The notes below the pieces were generated by a model. The model searched no databases and had not been told where the DNA came from. It saw nothing but the letters and a program-made list of their open reading frames with translations. From Clostridia bacterium (GTDB lineage Bacteria > Bacillota > Clostridia > Oscillospirales > CAG-272): a stretch of 64,000 nucleotides of DNA. Within the stretch, counting starts at the first letter, position 1, and the number at the start of each line of letters is the position of its first letter. This document shows positions 52,912 to 62,182 of the stretch, piece by piece. The stretch lies in assembly GCA_017621475.1 (NCBI GenBank), contig JAGATA010000041.1, forward strand, positions 35,144-99,143, in the 5' to 3' direction. A program made the position numbers and the translations under genes.

Positions 52912-55649
52912 TTAGAGCAGTTCGCCGTAGTGACGGACATAGGCTTTTTTCAAGCTGGTTGCCAGCACCATATACAGCAGGATGCAGGGAATCAGATAAG
53001 CAAAGTATGTTGCAGGCAGAGCGACAAATCCCAACATCGTTCCAAAGGCTGTAAAGGGAATAATGGTCAGGACCGTGATTCCGGTCATGGTGAGCAACGT
53101 CACCGGAGCGGATGCGCGGCTCTGGATAAATGGCAGTTTCGGAGTACGGATCATGTGAATGACCAGCGTCTGGCTCCACATGGATTCCACGAACCATCCG
53201 GCTTGGAACATACCAATATACTGTGCCTGAATCGTTGCCAGCTCTGCACCGCTGTAATAAGCAGCCAGATCGTTGAACAGAACGCCGTTGGACACGAACA
53301 TGGGGCAGAATACGAAATACATAAAGATGTAGGTCGTAAAGTCGAAGATAGAGCTGGTTGGTCCAATCCAGATCATAAAACTTCCAACACCGGAAGCATC
53401 CCATTTACGTGGTTTGGCAATGAATTCCTCATCCACATTGTCCCAAGGAATTGCCGTGCAGGATAGGTCGTAGATCAGGTTCAGGAAGATCAGGTACACG
53501 CTCATCATCGGCAGGAACGGCAGCAGCGCAGAAGCCGCCAGCACCGAGAACATATTGCCGAAGTTGGAGGATGCGGTCATTTTAATGTACTTGATCATGT
53601 TGGCATAAGTTTTACGTCCTTCGATAATGCCCTGCTCCAGAACCATCAGGTCTTTTTCCAACAGGATAATATCAGCTGATTCCTTTGCTACGTCTACGGC
53701 TGTATCCACCGAAATGCCGATGTCAGCGTCTTTCATAGCTGCGGCGTCATTGATTCCGTCGCCCATAAAACCAACGGTATGACCATTTTCACGGAGGATA
53801 GAAACCACACGGGCTTTCTGATCGGGTGTCAGCTTTGCAAATACATCGGTGGATTCTGCTGCTCGTGCCAGCTCTGCATCACTCATTTTTTCCAAATCAG
53901 AGCCAAGGAGCATATTGCGAACCTTCAGCCCAACCTGCTTGCAGATGGTGCGGGTCACCTTGTCATTGTCGCCGGTCAGGATTTTCGTAGTAACGCCATG
54001 GTCTTTCAGTGCCTTGATGGCATCTGCGGTGGACTCCTTCGGGGGATCGAGGAATGCAAGATACCCGATCAGCACCATTTCGCACTCGTCCTTCACGCCG
54101 AACGCACCCACCGGGGACGGATTGCTTTTCTGCGCAATCGCCAGCACACGGAAACCCTTGTCGTTGAGATCATCCACTGTTTTGAGAATCCGGTTGCGAA
54201 CCTCATCGGTCAGTGGCTCCACGCCGTCATCACACTCCGCGAATTTGCAGACGGAGAGCATTTCTTCCACAGCACCCTTTGTCACCATCTGGATTTTGCC
54301 TTGCTTATCCTGAACTACCGTGGTCAGGCGGCGGCGGGTGAAGTCAAAGGGAATCTCGTCCACCTTCACATAATTTTCAGACAGATCAAGCAGACGAGAA
54401 TCTGCCGCTTCTTCTTCCTCTGTCTTATGGATAATCGCCAGATCCATCAGGTTCTTGTAGCCCGTCTGGAAGTAGCTGTTGAGGTAGGCATGGCGTAGCA
54501 CACGCGTATCGTCCTCGCCACTGATGTTCAGGTGATATTCCAGCACGACCTTGTCCTGGGTCAGGGTACTGGTCTTATCGGTGCAGAGAATATCGATTGC
54601 GCCGAAGTTCTGGATGGAATTGAGGTTCTTGACGATGGTCTGCTTCTTGCTCATGGACACCGCGCCCTTGGCAAGGCATGTTGTCACGATCATAGGCAGC
54701 ATTTCCGGCGTCAAACCAACGGCGATGGAAATGCCGAACAGGAAGGCATCCAGCCAGTCTCCCTTGGTGATACCGTTGATGAAGAATACCAGCGGAACCA
54801 TAACGAGCATGAAACGAATCAGCACCCAAGAAACGGCGTTGACACCCTTTGTAAAGCTGGTTTCAACCGCTTCTCCGGCCACTGCGGATGCCATAGAACC
54901 AAACAGCGTATTATCACCGACGCAAACAACGATCGCTGTTGAACTGCCGGAGACAACATTGCTACCCATAAAGGCGATGTTTGTATAATCGGTTATGCTG
55001 TCTTTGGCCGCGCTGACATTAGGCGTTTTTTCAATGGGCTCGCTTTCTCCAGTTAAACTTGCCTGACTGACAAACAAATCCTTTGCATCCATAATTAGAA
55101 CATCAGCCGGAATCATATCACCCGCTGACAGATGCACGATATCCCCGACCACCAGATCATCCATAGGGATTTCTGCTTTTTCCTGCTCCCTGCGGGTAAC
55201 CGTGCAGGTAGTCGTAATCATTGCCAGCAGTTTTTCCGCTGCGTTACCACTTCTGGATTCCTGCATAAACCGAAGTGTGCCGGAAATAAACACCATCGTC
55301 AGGATGATAACCACCGTCAGACAATCAAAATCCTCCGGCGTGCTGCCAAACAGAGAAAAATAGGGCAGGATCATATCTGTGATCGTAGATACCAGTGCCA
55401 AACAAAACAGGATGGCGGTAAACGGATTGATAAAAGCACCTGCCAAGCGTTTGGGCAGCGACTTCTTTTTTCTCGGGTTACTTTATTGGTACCGTATTTG
55501 GTGCGGCTTACGGATACGGCTTCTGCATCAAGGCCACGAAGTGTGGTATGCAGGTTTTTCAAAACCTCTTTAATGGGATTCTGCTCGTCACGGATTACTG
55601 CCTTTTCCACCGCCTGACGAACAGCCATGCGATTTCCTTTCTTGTTCAT
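52912..55649 (-). pseudogene. mgtA: magnesium-translocating P-type ATPase, frameshifted and with a mutated phosphorylation motif
   Basis: Together about 910 codons that would encode an MgtA/MgtB-type P3B ATPase, importing Mg2+. N-terminal part 55649-55472 (MNKKGNRMAVRQ, RDEQNPIKEVLKNLHTTLRG) and main part 55446-52912. They are in different frames, broken at a run of six A on the minus strand (55466-55471); one extra A would restore [15 protein letters not shown]. Conserved pieces: [31 protein letters not shown] and ten membrane helices. The phosphorylation motif, always DKTGTLT, reads DKTSTLT here (codon AGT instead of GGT). RBS AAGGAGG is intact. Either a decayed gene or, if the A-run is a sequencing error, a possibly impaired one. 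Confidence 0.85.
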
Positions 55650-55669
55650 TGGTCTAACCTCCTTGAATT

Positions 55670-55765
55670 TTAGTATAGGCAAGGGGCATCACATGAGGGA
55701 TACGGAGCCTCCGCCCCCATGTGATGCTCTTTGCCTTCACGGACTACAGTCAGAGTCCATGCCAT
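55670..55765 (-). CDS. 31-codon leader ORF overlapping a long hairpin before mgtA
   Basis: ATG at 55765 behind GAGGTG. The peptide reads M-A-W-T-L-T-V-V-R-E-G-K-E-H-H-M-G-A-E-A, then P-Y-P-S-C-D-A-P-C-L-Y and a stop. It is rich in Pro and Cys near the end. Its 3' half lies inside a near-perfect 18-base stem: GGCAAAGAGCATCACATG pairs with CATGTGATGCCCCTTGCC (plus-strand positions 55719-55736 and 55678-55695), with a CGGAGGCTCCG tip. No T-run follows, so it is not a plain terminator. The layout (short Pro-rich ORF over a hairpin, then an mgtA RBS) recalls the mgtL leader of enterobacterial mgtA. The RBS-to-ATG spacing is tight, so translation is not certain. Confidence 0.5.
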   Translation of the reverse strand: MAWTLTVVREGKEHHMGAEAPYPSCDAPCLY

Positions 55766-55811
55766 TCACCTCACTCTTTTATGGAATATCTATCCGAAAC
55801 CGCGTTGCGGA

Positions 55812-56123
55812 TTATTTTTTGCGATATCGATTACTCTTTTCGATATACCAGATGTCAAATCCGGCAATGATCAGCCATGCAATCATGGCTGCCACAAACC
55901 AGTGGTCTGCAAATCCAGACCACAATCCCTTCATCAGAAAAATGATGCCATTAAGCGCAATGACTTCTCCGATATTGCGGCAAAGCGGGACAATTTTAAT
56001 TTTCTCTTTTTCTTCCTGCGGCATATTTTTCAACGCAGATAAGTGAATATGTCCTTTCCCGCAGGCAAACACAAAGCCTGCGACACAAAAAAGAATTCCG
56101 AAAAAGATGCAGATGAAGTCCAT
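55812..56123 (-). CDS. DUF3784 family membrane protein
   Basis: A 103-residue protein with three hydrophobic helices (about 3-21, 52-68, 74-93). The DUF3784 pattern is visible: FACGKGHIHLSALKNMPQEEKEK followed by IVPLCRNIGEVIALNG (the E-E-K-x-K-y/x-K/L-C-R stretch). Function is unknown. It starts six bases after the stop of the 79-residue protein gene and precedes the mgtA leader by 47 bases. Confidence 0.75.
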   Translation of the reverse strand: MDFICIFFGILFCVAGFVFACGKGHIHLSALKNMPQEEKEKIKIVPLCRNIGEVIALNGIIFLMKGLWSGFADHWFVAAMIAWLIIAGFDIWYIEKSNRYRKK

Positions 56124-56129
56124 AAATGC

Positions 56130-56369
56130 TCACTCCTTCCAGTATTTGATTTCATTCTCCTGTTTATTCAGTTTCAGAAGTCTGGCAAGCAGTACAACCA
56201 CCGTAACTGCAAGGACAAGCCGAATAACAGCGGTTATCTGATACCAAATCTGAAACATCAAGATTCTCTGTTCACACAACATCCAGCTTAAACAGCCGCA
56301 GATTATTGTGAACACGGAGTAAAGTACAAGAAAAATCGCCGGTTTATAATCCTTGATTCTAAACTTCAC
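56130..56369 (-). CDS. 79-residue membrane protein of unknown function
   Basis: Two hydrophobic helices (about 11-31 and 40-64) with short charged ends (MKFRIKDYK and NKQENEIKYWKE). No family recognised. Its ATG directly follows the MgtC stop, so it is cotranscribed and likely coupled with it. DUF3784 follows after six bases. Position suggests an accessory role in the magnesium island; nothing else supports a function. Confidence 0.6.
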   Translation of the reverse strand: MKFRIKDYKPAIFLVLYSVFTIICGCLSWMLCEQRILMFQIWYQITAVIRLVLAVTVVVLLARLLKLNKQENEIKYWKE

Positions 56370-57047
56370 TCACAACACTTCCCAACCGGCGCTTACTACT
56401 TCTGGAATTGTCAATGCCTGCCCAACAATTCCCTCCAAAACATTGTTTTTGGTTTTTCCGGCAGAACAGTATCCAGCAATGATCTCAACCTTATCACCAA
56501 CAACATCGCCGCTTTCCAGATTGTTCAGGAACAGCGTTTTGCAAGGATTGCTGTTGATCAGCAGCAGACGGATTTCCTGCTCTACATCTTCCAGACAGGT
56601 GACAGAAATGCGATATTGCTTTTCGGATTCATCCCCGGCAGTAATTGGATTCAGCTTTCTTGCAAGCGGGCACAGGATCAAATTGGAGCCAATCAGAATA
56701 CCGGCGGCGGTGATTGCCATTGCATGCATTCCCGTACTTGCAAGAATACCAATGGCCGCCGTACACCAAAGAGTGGCTGCCGTATTCATTCCGCGCACTG
56801 AACCGCTGTCCTTGAAGATCACACCGCTGCACAGAAAACCGACGCCGGATATAATGCTGCTCCCGACACGAAATACCTGATCCGAGCCATAGAGCATCGG
56901 GAACAAGGTAAAGAAGCTGGTTCCCATGCAGATCAGCACATTGATACGAATACCTGCCGGATGGCCGGTTAGCTGCCGTTCCAATCCAATCAGAAAGCCA
57001 AGCGCCAAGGAAAGGGAAATTCTTAAAACAAAATCAGTGTAAATCAC
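56370..57047 (-). CDS. MgtC/SapB family protein
   Basis: A 225-residue protein with four to five membrane helices and the MgtC signature: LALGFLIGLERQLTGHPAGIRIN, LICMGTSFFTL, IISGVGFLCSGVIFKDSG and GMNTAATLWCTAAIGILASTG. The C-terminal 80 residues form an ACT-like soluble domain (SVTCLEDVEQEIRLLLI). Members counter low Mg2+ or modulate the F-type ATP synthase in enterobacteria; many Firmicute members lack a known role. Start is a GTG at 57047 behind GGGAGGTG. Unlike its neighbours it shows no lesion. Confidence 0.9.
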   Translation of the reverse strand: MIYTDFVLRISLSLALGFLIGLERQLTGHPAGIRINVLICMGTSFFTLFPMLYGSDQVFRVGSSIISGVGFLCSGVIFKDSGSVRGMNTAATLWCTAAIGILASTGMHAMAITAAGILIGSNLILCPLARKLNPITAGDESEKQYRISVTCLEDVEQEIRLLLINSNPCKTLFLNNLESGDVVGDKVEIIAGYCSAGKTKNNVLEGIVGQALTIPEVVSAGWEVL

Positions 57048-57076
57048 ATGAATCACCTCCCTTCGACCGCTAATAG

Positions 57077-57136
57077 AATACAAAAATCGCAAGGAGAATC
57101 ACATGGCTAAAACCTTGCGATTCCCTTGCGATTTTG
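57077..57136 (-). promoter_or_regulatory. stem-loop with alternative pairing before the MgtC gene
   Basis: On the minus strand AAAATCGCAAGGGAATC pairs with GATTCTCCTTGCGATTTT (one bulge), followed by TTTTGT. A second AATCGCAAGG sits 11 bases from the first and can compete for CCTTGCGATT. The layout allows two exclusive hairpins. It could be a terminator after the regulator gene or an attenuator for MgtC. No magnesium riboswitch (M-box) motif is seen. Confidence 0.5.
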
Positions 57137-57171
57137 CAAGAATTTAGCGGACCGAGTTCAGCCCGCCTGTG

Positions 57172-57675
57172 TTACAGTTGGTCATTAAATTTGTATCCGA
57201 TTCCCCAGATGGTCAGAATATACTTTGGCGCGTCCGGGTCAGGCTCGATTTTCTTCCGTAGTTTTCGGATAAACGCCATAATGTTGCTGTCATCTAAAAG
57301 GTAATCCTATGCCCAGACTGCACGATAAATCTGTTCTTTGGTAAAAACCTCGCCCCGGTTCTGCGCAAGAAAATACAGGATGTCAAACTCTTTTGGGGTC
57401 AAGCTGGCCTCTGAACCCTGCATGATAACTTTCCTGCTCTTGGGATAGATTTCCGGTTCTCCAAGCCGCATCCCGTCCGACAGGACGAGCGCAGGAATTT
57501 CCGCCTCATCGGACGCACTCAATAGCAAAGAGGACGCCTCTCCGCTGAGCATATCCCTGATGCCGGAAAGCAAATCTTCTGCACAGTCACTTTTCGACGG
57601 TTCTTTCATCAGCTTTTCCAGCAGCCACGTTTCAAGGGCGGAATCCATTGGGATGAAACTGATTTTCTTTTTCAT
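57172..57675 (-). pseudogene. OmpR-type winged-helix regulator with an internal amber stop
   Basis: A 167-codon frame, broken by TAG at 57307-57309. N-terminal part: KKKISFIPMDSALETWLLEKL, a region unlike a receiver domain. C-terminal part: the OmpR winged helix, LTPKEFDILYFLAQNRGEVF, TKEQIYRAVWA, stop, DYLLDDSNIMAFIRKLRKKI and YILTIWGIGYKFND. The expected residue at the stop is Glu (GAG or GAA, one base from TAG). The downstream half keeps frame and wing sequence, so the lesion is recent. It was probably the regulator of this magnesium island. Confidence 0.82.
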
Positions 57676-57690
57676 GATGGATTCCTCCTT

Positions 57691-60354
57691 TCAAATCAAC
57701 TCATGGTACTTCTTCTGATAAAAGTATTTGGCTACCGTAGTCAGCAACATATACGCAAACGCTACAATCAGTAAAAACGCAAAATACCAAAGCGGCAACT
57801 TCGTCAAGCCAAACAGCGATGCACCTCCGGTAAATGTAATGGCAGTAAAAGCAACGATTCCGGCCAACGTAATGCAAATAACAGGTGTAGACGGCCTACT
57901 TTGCACAAGCGGAACTTTTGGTGTTCGCAGGAAATGCAGAATCAGCACCTGCGTCCACATGGATTCCAAAAACCATCCCGTTTGGAATAGGGATACATAT
58001 TGGAGCCGTAAGGCAGGATCGGTAAGATTCAGATATGTCGCCCCTCCACAGAGCATAGGACACAGGAAATAATACAGGAACAGGAAGGTCGCTATGTCGA
58101 ACAAGGAACTGATCGGCCTGAAGGACAGCATAAACCGCCCCAACGTCTTACCCGACCAATCCCTAGGAGACAGGGTTTCTTCTTCATCCACGTTGTCCCA
58201 GGGCAGAACGATGCACAAAATATCGTACAGCAGATTCAGCAGCAAAATCTGCACAGAGGTCATGGGCAAAAACGGTAAAAAGGCGCTGGCGCAGACAATG
58301 GCAAAAATATTGCCAAAATTGGAGCTGGCAGTAATTTTGATATATTTAAGCATGTTGGTGAAGGGTTTCCGACCCTCCAAAATACTCTGTTCCAGCACAT
58401 TCAAATCCTTTTGCATCAAAACCACATCGGCTGCATCTTTGGCTACGTCCACTGCCGTATCCACCGAGATGCCCACATTGGCCTCGTTCAGTGCCGGGAT
58501 GTCATTGACGCCATCACCAAGGAAACCCACAGAGTGACCGTTTTCCCGCAGAGCGGAAACCAGACGCACCTTTTGGCCCGGAGTAAGTTCCGCAAAAACA
58601 TGGATTTCCTCAACTGCTGTGCTAAGCTCACTATCTGTCATTTCATCCAGCTTGGCACCGGTCAGCACAGTCTCGGCAGAGATGCCCACCCGACGGCAAA
58701 CAGACACCGCAATGGCCGCCTGATCTCCCGTCAGAATCTTAGGGGGCACTTTTAATCTCTTGAGGGCTGCCACGGATTCTTTTGCGGTTTGCTTGGGCGC
58801 ATCAAAGAAAGACAGATAGCCCACCAGAGTCATATTAAATTCGTCAGCGGGTGTGATTTCCCTTTAATGGCCTACATTTTTCCGTGCGATAGCAATGACC
58901 TTCATACCATCCTGGAGCATATCATTTACCACAGAAGATACGCTCTGCATACCATCCTTTTCAATCGGCAGAATTTCATCCCGATATTCCACATGGCTAC
59001 AACGGGCAACGATGTGGGAGATATCCCCTTTCATAATGAGTTGACTTTCTCCGTTTTTGTCTGTCACAAGAGTGCTGACAAACTTGCGGGCATAGTCAAA
59101 GGGAATCTCGTCTGTCTTTTGATACTGAGTGAGCAAATCAGTATAATGCGTCTCGCGTCCCGGCATAGTCTGACAGGCAAGAATCGCGTTATCAATTGGA
59201 TTGCGTACGCCGGAATGGTAGGAGCTGTTTAAGAAAGCCAAATCCAGCACATCGCTGCTTTCGTTGCCGAGCACATCCATGTAATATTCCAGCAGGATGC
59301 TTTCATTGGTCAGCGTCCCGGTCTTGTCCATGCAAAGCACATCCATGCTGCCAAAGCCCTGCATGGCATTGATGTCTTTGATGATGGTCTGCTTGTGGCT
59401 CATGGCAAGGCTACCTTTTGCAAGACAGGTAGTGATGACCATAGGCAGCATCTCCGGCATCAGTCCTACCGCTACCGACAGTGCAAAGGCAAAGGACTCC
59501 AGCCATTTTCCGCCTGTGATACCGAGAAGCACAAACACAATCGGCACCATCACTGCCATAAAGCGGAGCATGACCCAGGCAATGGAATTGGCTCCCTTTT
59601 GAAAGGAGTTTTTGTCGTCAGAATTGGGCTTTGTAAAGCTACCATACAGCGTGTCTTTGCCGACGACCAACACAATTCCTTGCCCTTTGCCACTGATGAC
59701 CGTTGTTGCCGTAAAAGCGAGGTTTTCAAGCTGAGTCAGCGTCTCCTGCTCAGTATAACTAATTGTCCGGCTGCTTTTTTCAAGGATGGTGCTTTCTCCG
59801 GTGATGGCTGCCTGCGAAATAAACAGATCAGATGTCCGGGTTAATCGAATATCAGCCGGAATACGGTCGCCTGCAGAAAAAAAGACAAGATCGCCCACAA
59901 CCAATTCTTCTGCCGGAATTTCCATCAAATCACCGTCACGCTTTACGGTAACACGCTCATGGATCAATCGGTCAAGTTGGTCGGCTGCGTTTTTTGCCCG
60001 CAGCTCCTGTATCAGACGAATCGCTCCGCTGATCAGGATCATGGTAAAGATAAGCAAAGCGGTGGTTGCGTTTCTTGTGAAATTAGATTCCAACAGTACG
60101 TCTGTCACCAATGATACAATGGCCAGGATAAACAGGATAACGTTGAACGGGTTAATAAATGCCCGGCGCAGGCGGTGCAAAATCGTATCATTTTCCCGCT
60201 CGGCAAACCCGTTATTTCCGTACTTCTCCCGCATCGGCTCGACCTGTTCCCTCGTCAGACCTTCCAATGTTGTCGGTATATCCCGATAAATTTCTTTTAT
60301 ATCACGATAAGCATATTTTTTGATACGACTGTCCAATAGCGGTGATTTTGGCAT
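57691..60354 (-). pseudogene. second magnesium-translocating P-type ATPase, with an internal ochre stop
   Basis: An 888-codon frame for an MgtA-type ATPase broken by TAA at 58864-58866. First part, 496 residues: INPFNVILFILAIVSLV, ITGEST, intact phosphorylation site DKTGTLTNES. Second part from 58863: REITPADEFNMTLVGYLSFF, KILTGDQAAIA, GFLGDGVNDIPALN and the C-terminal helices. Both parts are in the same frame and the conserved order is continuous, so a single substitution (for example CAA to TAA) is the simplest cause. A shorter start at 58833 exists but lacks the catalytic Asp. About 50 percent like the first ATPase by eye. RBS GGAGGGAC precedes the ATG. Confidence 0.88.
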
Positions 60355-60446
60355 GACACAGTCCCTCCTTTAAAAATGTAAGTATAAATATTTTAACATA
60401 GGGCCGTGGAAATAATATATTTATATTCTTGCTTTTTTCTTGCATT

Positions 60447-60770
60447 TTACTCTGGCACAGCCATTTTCAACTGTGCCAAATCTGCCTCATCCGGGTAGGA
60501 TCCGGATTGGTTAAAGTTCTCAATCATCCCCTTCAGATTCGGCGCATTAATGGGAGCTGCAAGTATTTTTCATAGAGATCCCCTGTATCTTCGCAAAAAA
60601 CTCTGCTGCGACAGCATCGCAACTGCCTTTATCCATCAAGAATCCAATATCAAGCGATCTGCTGCAGAAGTCGAAACCGACCTCGTCCTCCTCGATGATA
60701 TAGGTGAAGAAAATCGCAGGCTGTCCAGCAACTTCGGTTTGTCAAGAGGCGCCCTTATTGAATTTGCATG
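60447..60770 (-). pseudogene. remnant of a small unrecognised gene, frameshifted
   Basis: On the minus strand AGGTAAAGACC precedes an ATG that stops after three codons. One frame then reads AIFFTYIIEEDEVGFDFCSR and LDIGFLMDKGSCDAVAAEFF, while a second frame continues NLKGMIENFNQSGSYPDEAD and LAQLKMAVPE to a stop at 60447. The two join if a frameshift is assumed near 60560. Function not known. It is the fourth broken gene in the island. Confidence 0.5.
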
Positions 60771-60821
60771 AAATCAGTTTTTCATGGTCTTTACCTCCAG
60801 ATTTGTTGATGTGGAAGTAAT

Positions 60822-60863
60822 GTAAGCGTGGGTTTGTGGTGTGGTATCTTTAACTTTGGGAAA
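60822..60863. repeat. right imperfect direct repeat flanking the magnesium island
   Basis: Partner of 52480-52532, with TAAGCGTGGG and GTGGTATCTTTAACTTTGGGA. It lies exactly where the XRE fragment at 60850-60984 loses its normal continuation. Confidence 0.45.
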
Positions 60864-60984
60864 CTCCGTTTTCCCATTTTGAAACGGACTGCGGCGAAAC
60901 ATTCAAGTATTCTGCAAGCTTTTCCTGCGAAAGCCCGCGCTTTGTGCGGAGCTCGCGTATATTCTTTCCAAAATTCAGATCCAT
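60850..60984 (-). pseudogene. N-terminal fragment of an XRE regulator (HTH only)
   Basis: ATG at 60984 behind TTTTGGAGG. It reads MDLNFGKNIRELRTKRGLS, QEKLAEYLNVSPQSVSKWEN then GVSQS and a stop. The HTH is complete, but the protein ends where family members continue (G-V-S-Y/x-P-D-I). The break coincides with the right direct repeat. It probably lost its C-terminal TPR part when the island arrived; a TPR remnant lies at the left border. Confidence 0.72.
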
Positions 60985-61123
60985 AAAAACCTCCAAAATC
61001 AAGATAAAGGGTGCGCATCCTTTGTCCGCATTATACCACAAAAGTCACGCCTTGTTAATAACCGCCCAAGAGAGACGTATCAACGCAAAAGCGGATTTTC
61101 TCATTTCCGTTGATACTAGGTCA

Positions 61124-61153
61124 AAAAAGCCAAGGGATCCCTTGGCTTTTTTG
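61124..61153 (-). terminator. intrinsic terminator after spoIVB
   Basis: A 30-base perfect palindrome, AAAAAAGCCAAGGGA and its complement, directly after the spoIVB stop on the minus strand. Confidence 0.92.
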
Positions 61154-61156
61154 TAT

Positions 61157-62182
61157 TCACCCCGCCGCCGCGAGCATATTCTCAATAAATATCCCGTACC
61201 CACGGGAAGGATCCCCGACAAGGACGTGAGTCACGGCCCCGATGAGCTTGCCGTCCTGTATAATGGGGCTGCCGGACATTCCCTGCACGATGCCGCCCGT
61301 TTTGGAAAGAAGCGTTTCGTCCGTTACCTCAACGATAAAATTTTTCTGCGCACCGCCCTCGTCGATAGCGGAGATGCTGACCTCGTATTTTTGCCGCCCC
61401 TCGCCGTCAACCGTGGTGTATATATAAGCTTTTCCGTTGTGGGCATATCCGCGCCCGCAGGCGGGAAATTGCTCCGCAGAAAGCTCGATTGGCACAGAGG
61501 AAAGCGCACCGAACACCCCCGCAAAGCTGTTGCCGATTATCTTTCCCGTTTTTTTGCCGGAGAAAAAGCCGCGCAGCTCGCCGGGCGCGCCGCTTTTACC
61601 TTTTATAATATCGGTAAGCGTCACATCCTCGCAAGAGCCGTACGATATGGGAATAAGCTCTCCCGTTTCGGAATCGCATATGCCGTGCCCAAGCCCTGCG
61701 AACATCCCCGTTGCGGGGTCTATAAACGTCACCGTTCCGATGCCTGCGGCGTTATCGCGCACGAGCACACCGATTTTATATACTTCCCCGTCCTTTTGCG
61801 GGCAAACGGAAATATTTTTCTCCTTGCCCTCTCGCTTTACGGTGAAAGAAAGTTCGCGCCCCTCGCTTTTTCCAACGGTATCGCAAAGCGCCTTGGCAGA
61901 GCCGATGCGCTCCCCGTTTACGGAAATAATAACATCGCCTTTGTGAAGCCCGGCTTCGCGCGAAGGATATTTTGCGTTCTCTCCCGTGCCGACGGCGGTA
62001 AGGTTTACAACTATAACTCCGTCTGTATGAAGCCGCACGCCGAAAGGCACTCCCGCCGCGATGAGCATCTTTTCCTGTGCTGTGTTTGCAGAAGATGCAT
62101 ACGCACAGGAAAAATTCATTATAATAACAGTAAAAAATACTGCCGTCAAAAACACTGTCGCCACTTTTTTCGTTTTTGTCAT
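61157..62182 (-). CDS. spoIVB: SpoIVB peptidase (sporulation signalling protease)
   Basis: A 341-residue exported serine peptidase of family S55. It is made in the forespore and cleaves SpoIVFA (and SpoIIQ) so that pro-sigma-K is processed in the mother cell. An N-terminal signal anchor (VATVFLTAVFFTVIIMNF) leads to a PDZ domain (EAGLHKGDVIISVNGERIG). The protease domain has the catalytic His in GMFAGLGHGICD and the catalytic Ser in IVQGMSGSPIIQDGKLIGAV. I use the ATG at 62182; a TTG 15 bases upstream is the alternative. Its terminator lies directly after. The usual neighbour spo0A is not next to it here, because the region to the left is the island. Confidence 0.95.
   Translation of the reverse strand: MTKTKKVATVFLTAVFFTVIIMNFSCAYASSANTAQEKMLIAAGVPFGVRLHTDGVIVVNLTAVGTGENAKYPSREAGLHKGDVIISVNGERIGSAKALCDTVGKSEGRELSFTVKREGKEKNISVCPQKDGEVYKIGVLVRDNAAGIGTVTFIDPATGMFAGLGHGICDSETGELIPISYGSCEDVTLTDIIKGKSGAPGELRGFFSGKKTGKIIGNSFAGVFGALSSVPIELSAEQFPACGRGYAHNGKAYIYTTVDGEGRQKYEVSISAIDEGGAQKNFIVEVTDETLLSKTGGIVQGMSGSPIIQDGKLIGAVTHVLVGDPSRGYGIFIENMLAAAG

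Noticed and set aside
52619..52915. Plus-strand 98-codon frame rich in Ile, Ser and Thr at the left of the island.
   Set aside because: It is antisense to the 52-residue membrane peptide, which has the RBS and a sensible composition.
55650..55811. M-box (ykoK) magnesium riboswitch before mgtA.
   Set aside because: Only a GAGGCTCC string resembles it; the remaining M-box core and length (about 160 bases) are absent.
57172..60354. Recoding of stop codons (alternative genetic code).
   Set aside because: Both TAG and TAA interrupt genes in one island only, while all other genes use TAA, TGA and TAG as normal ends.
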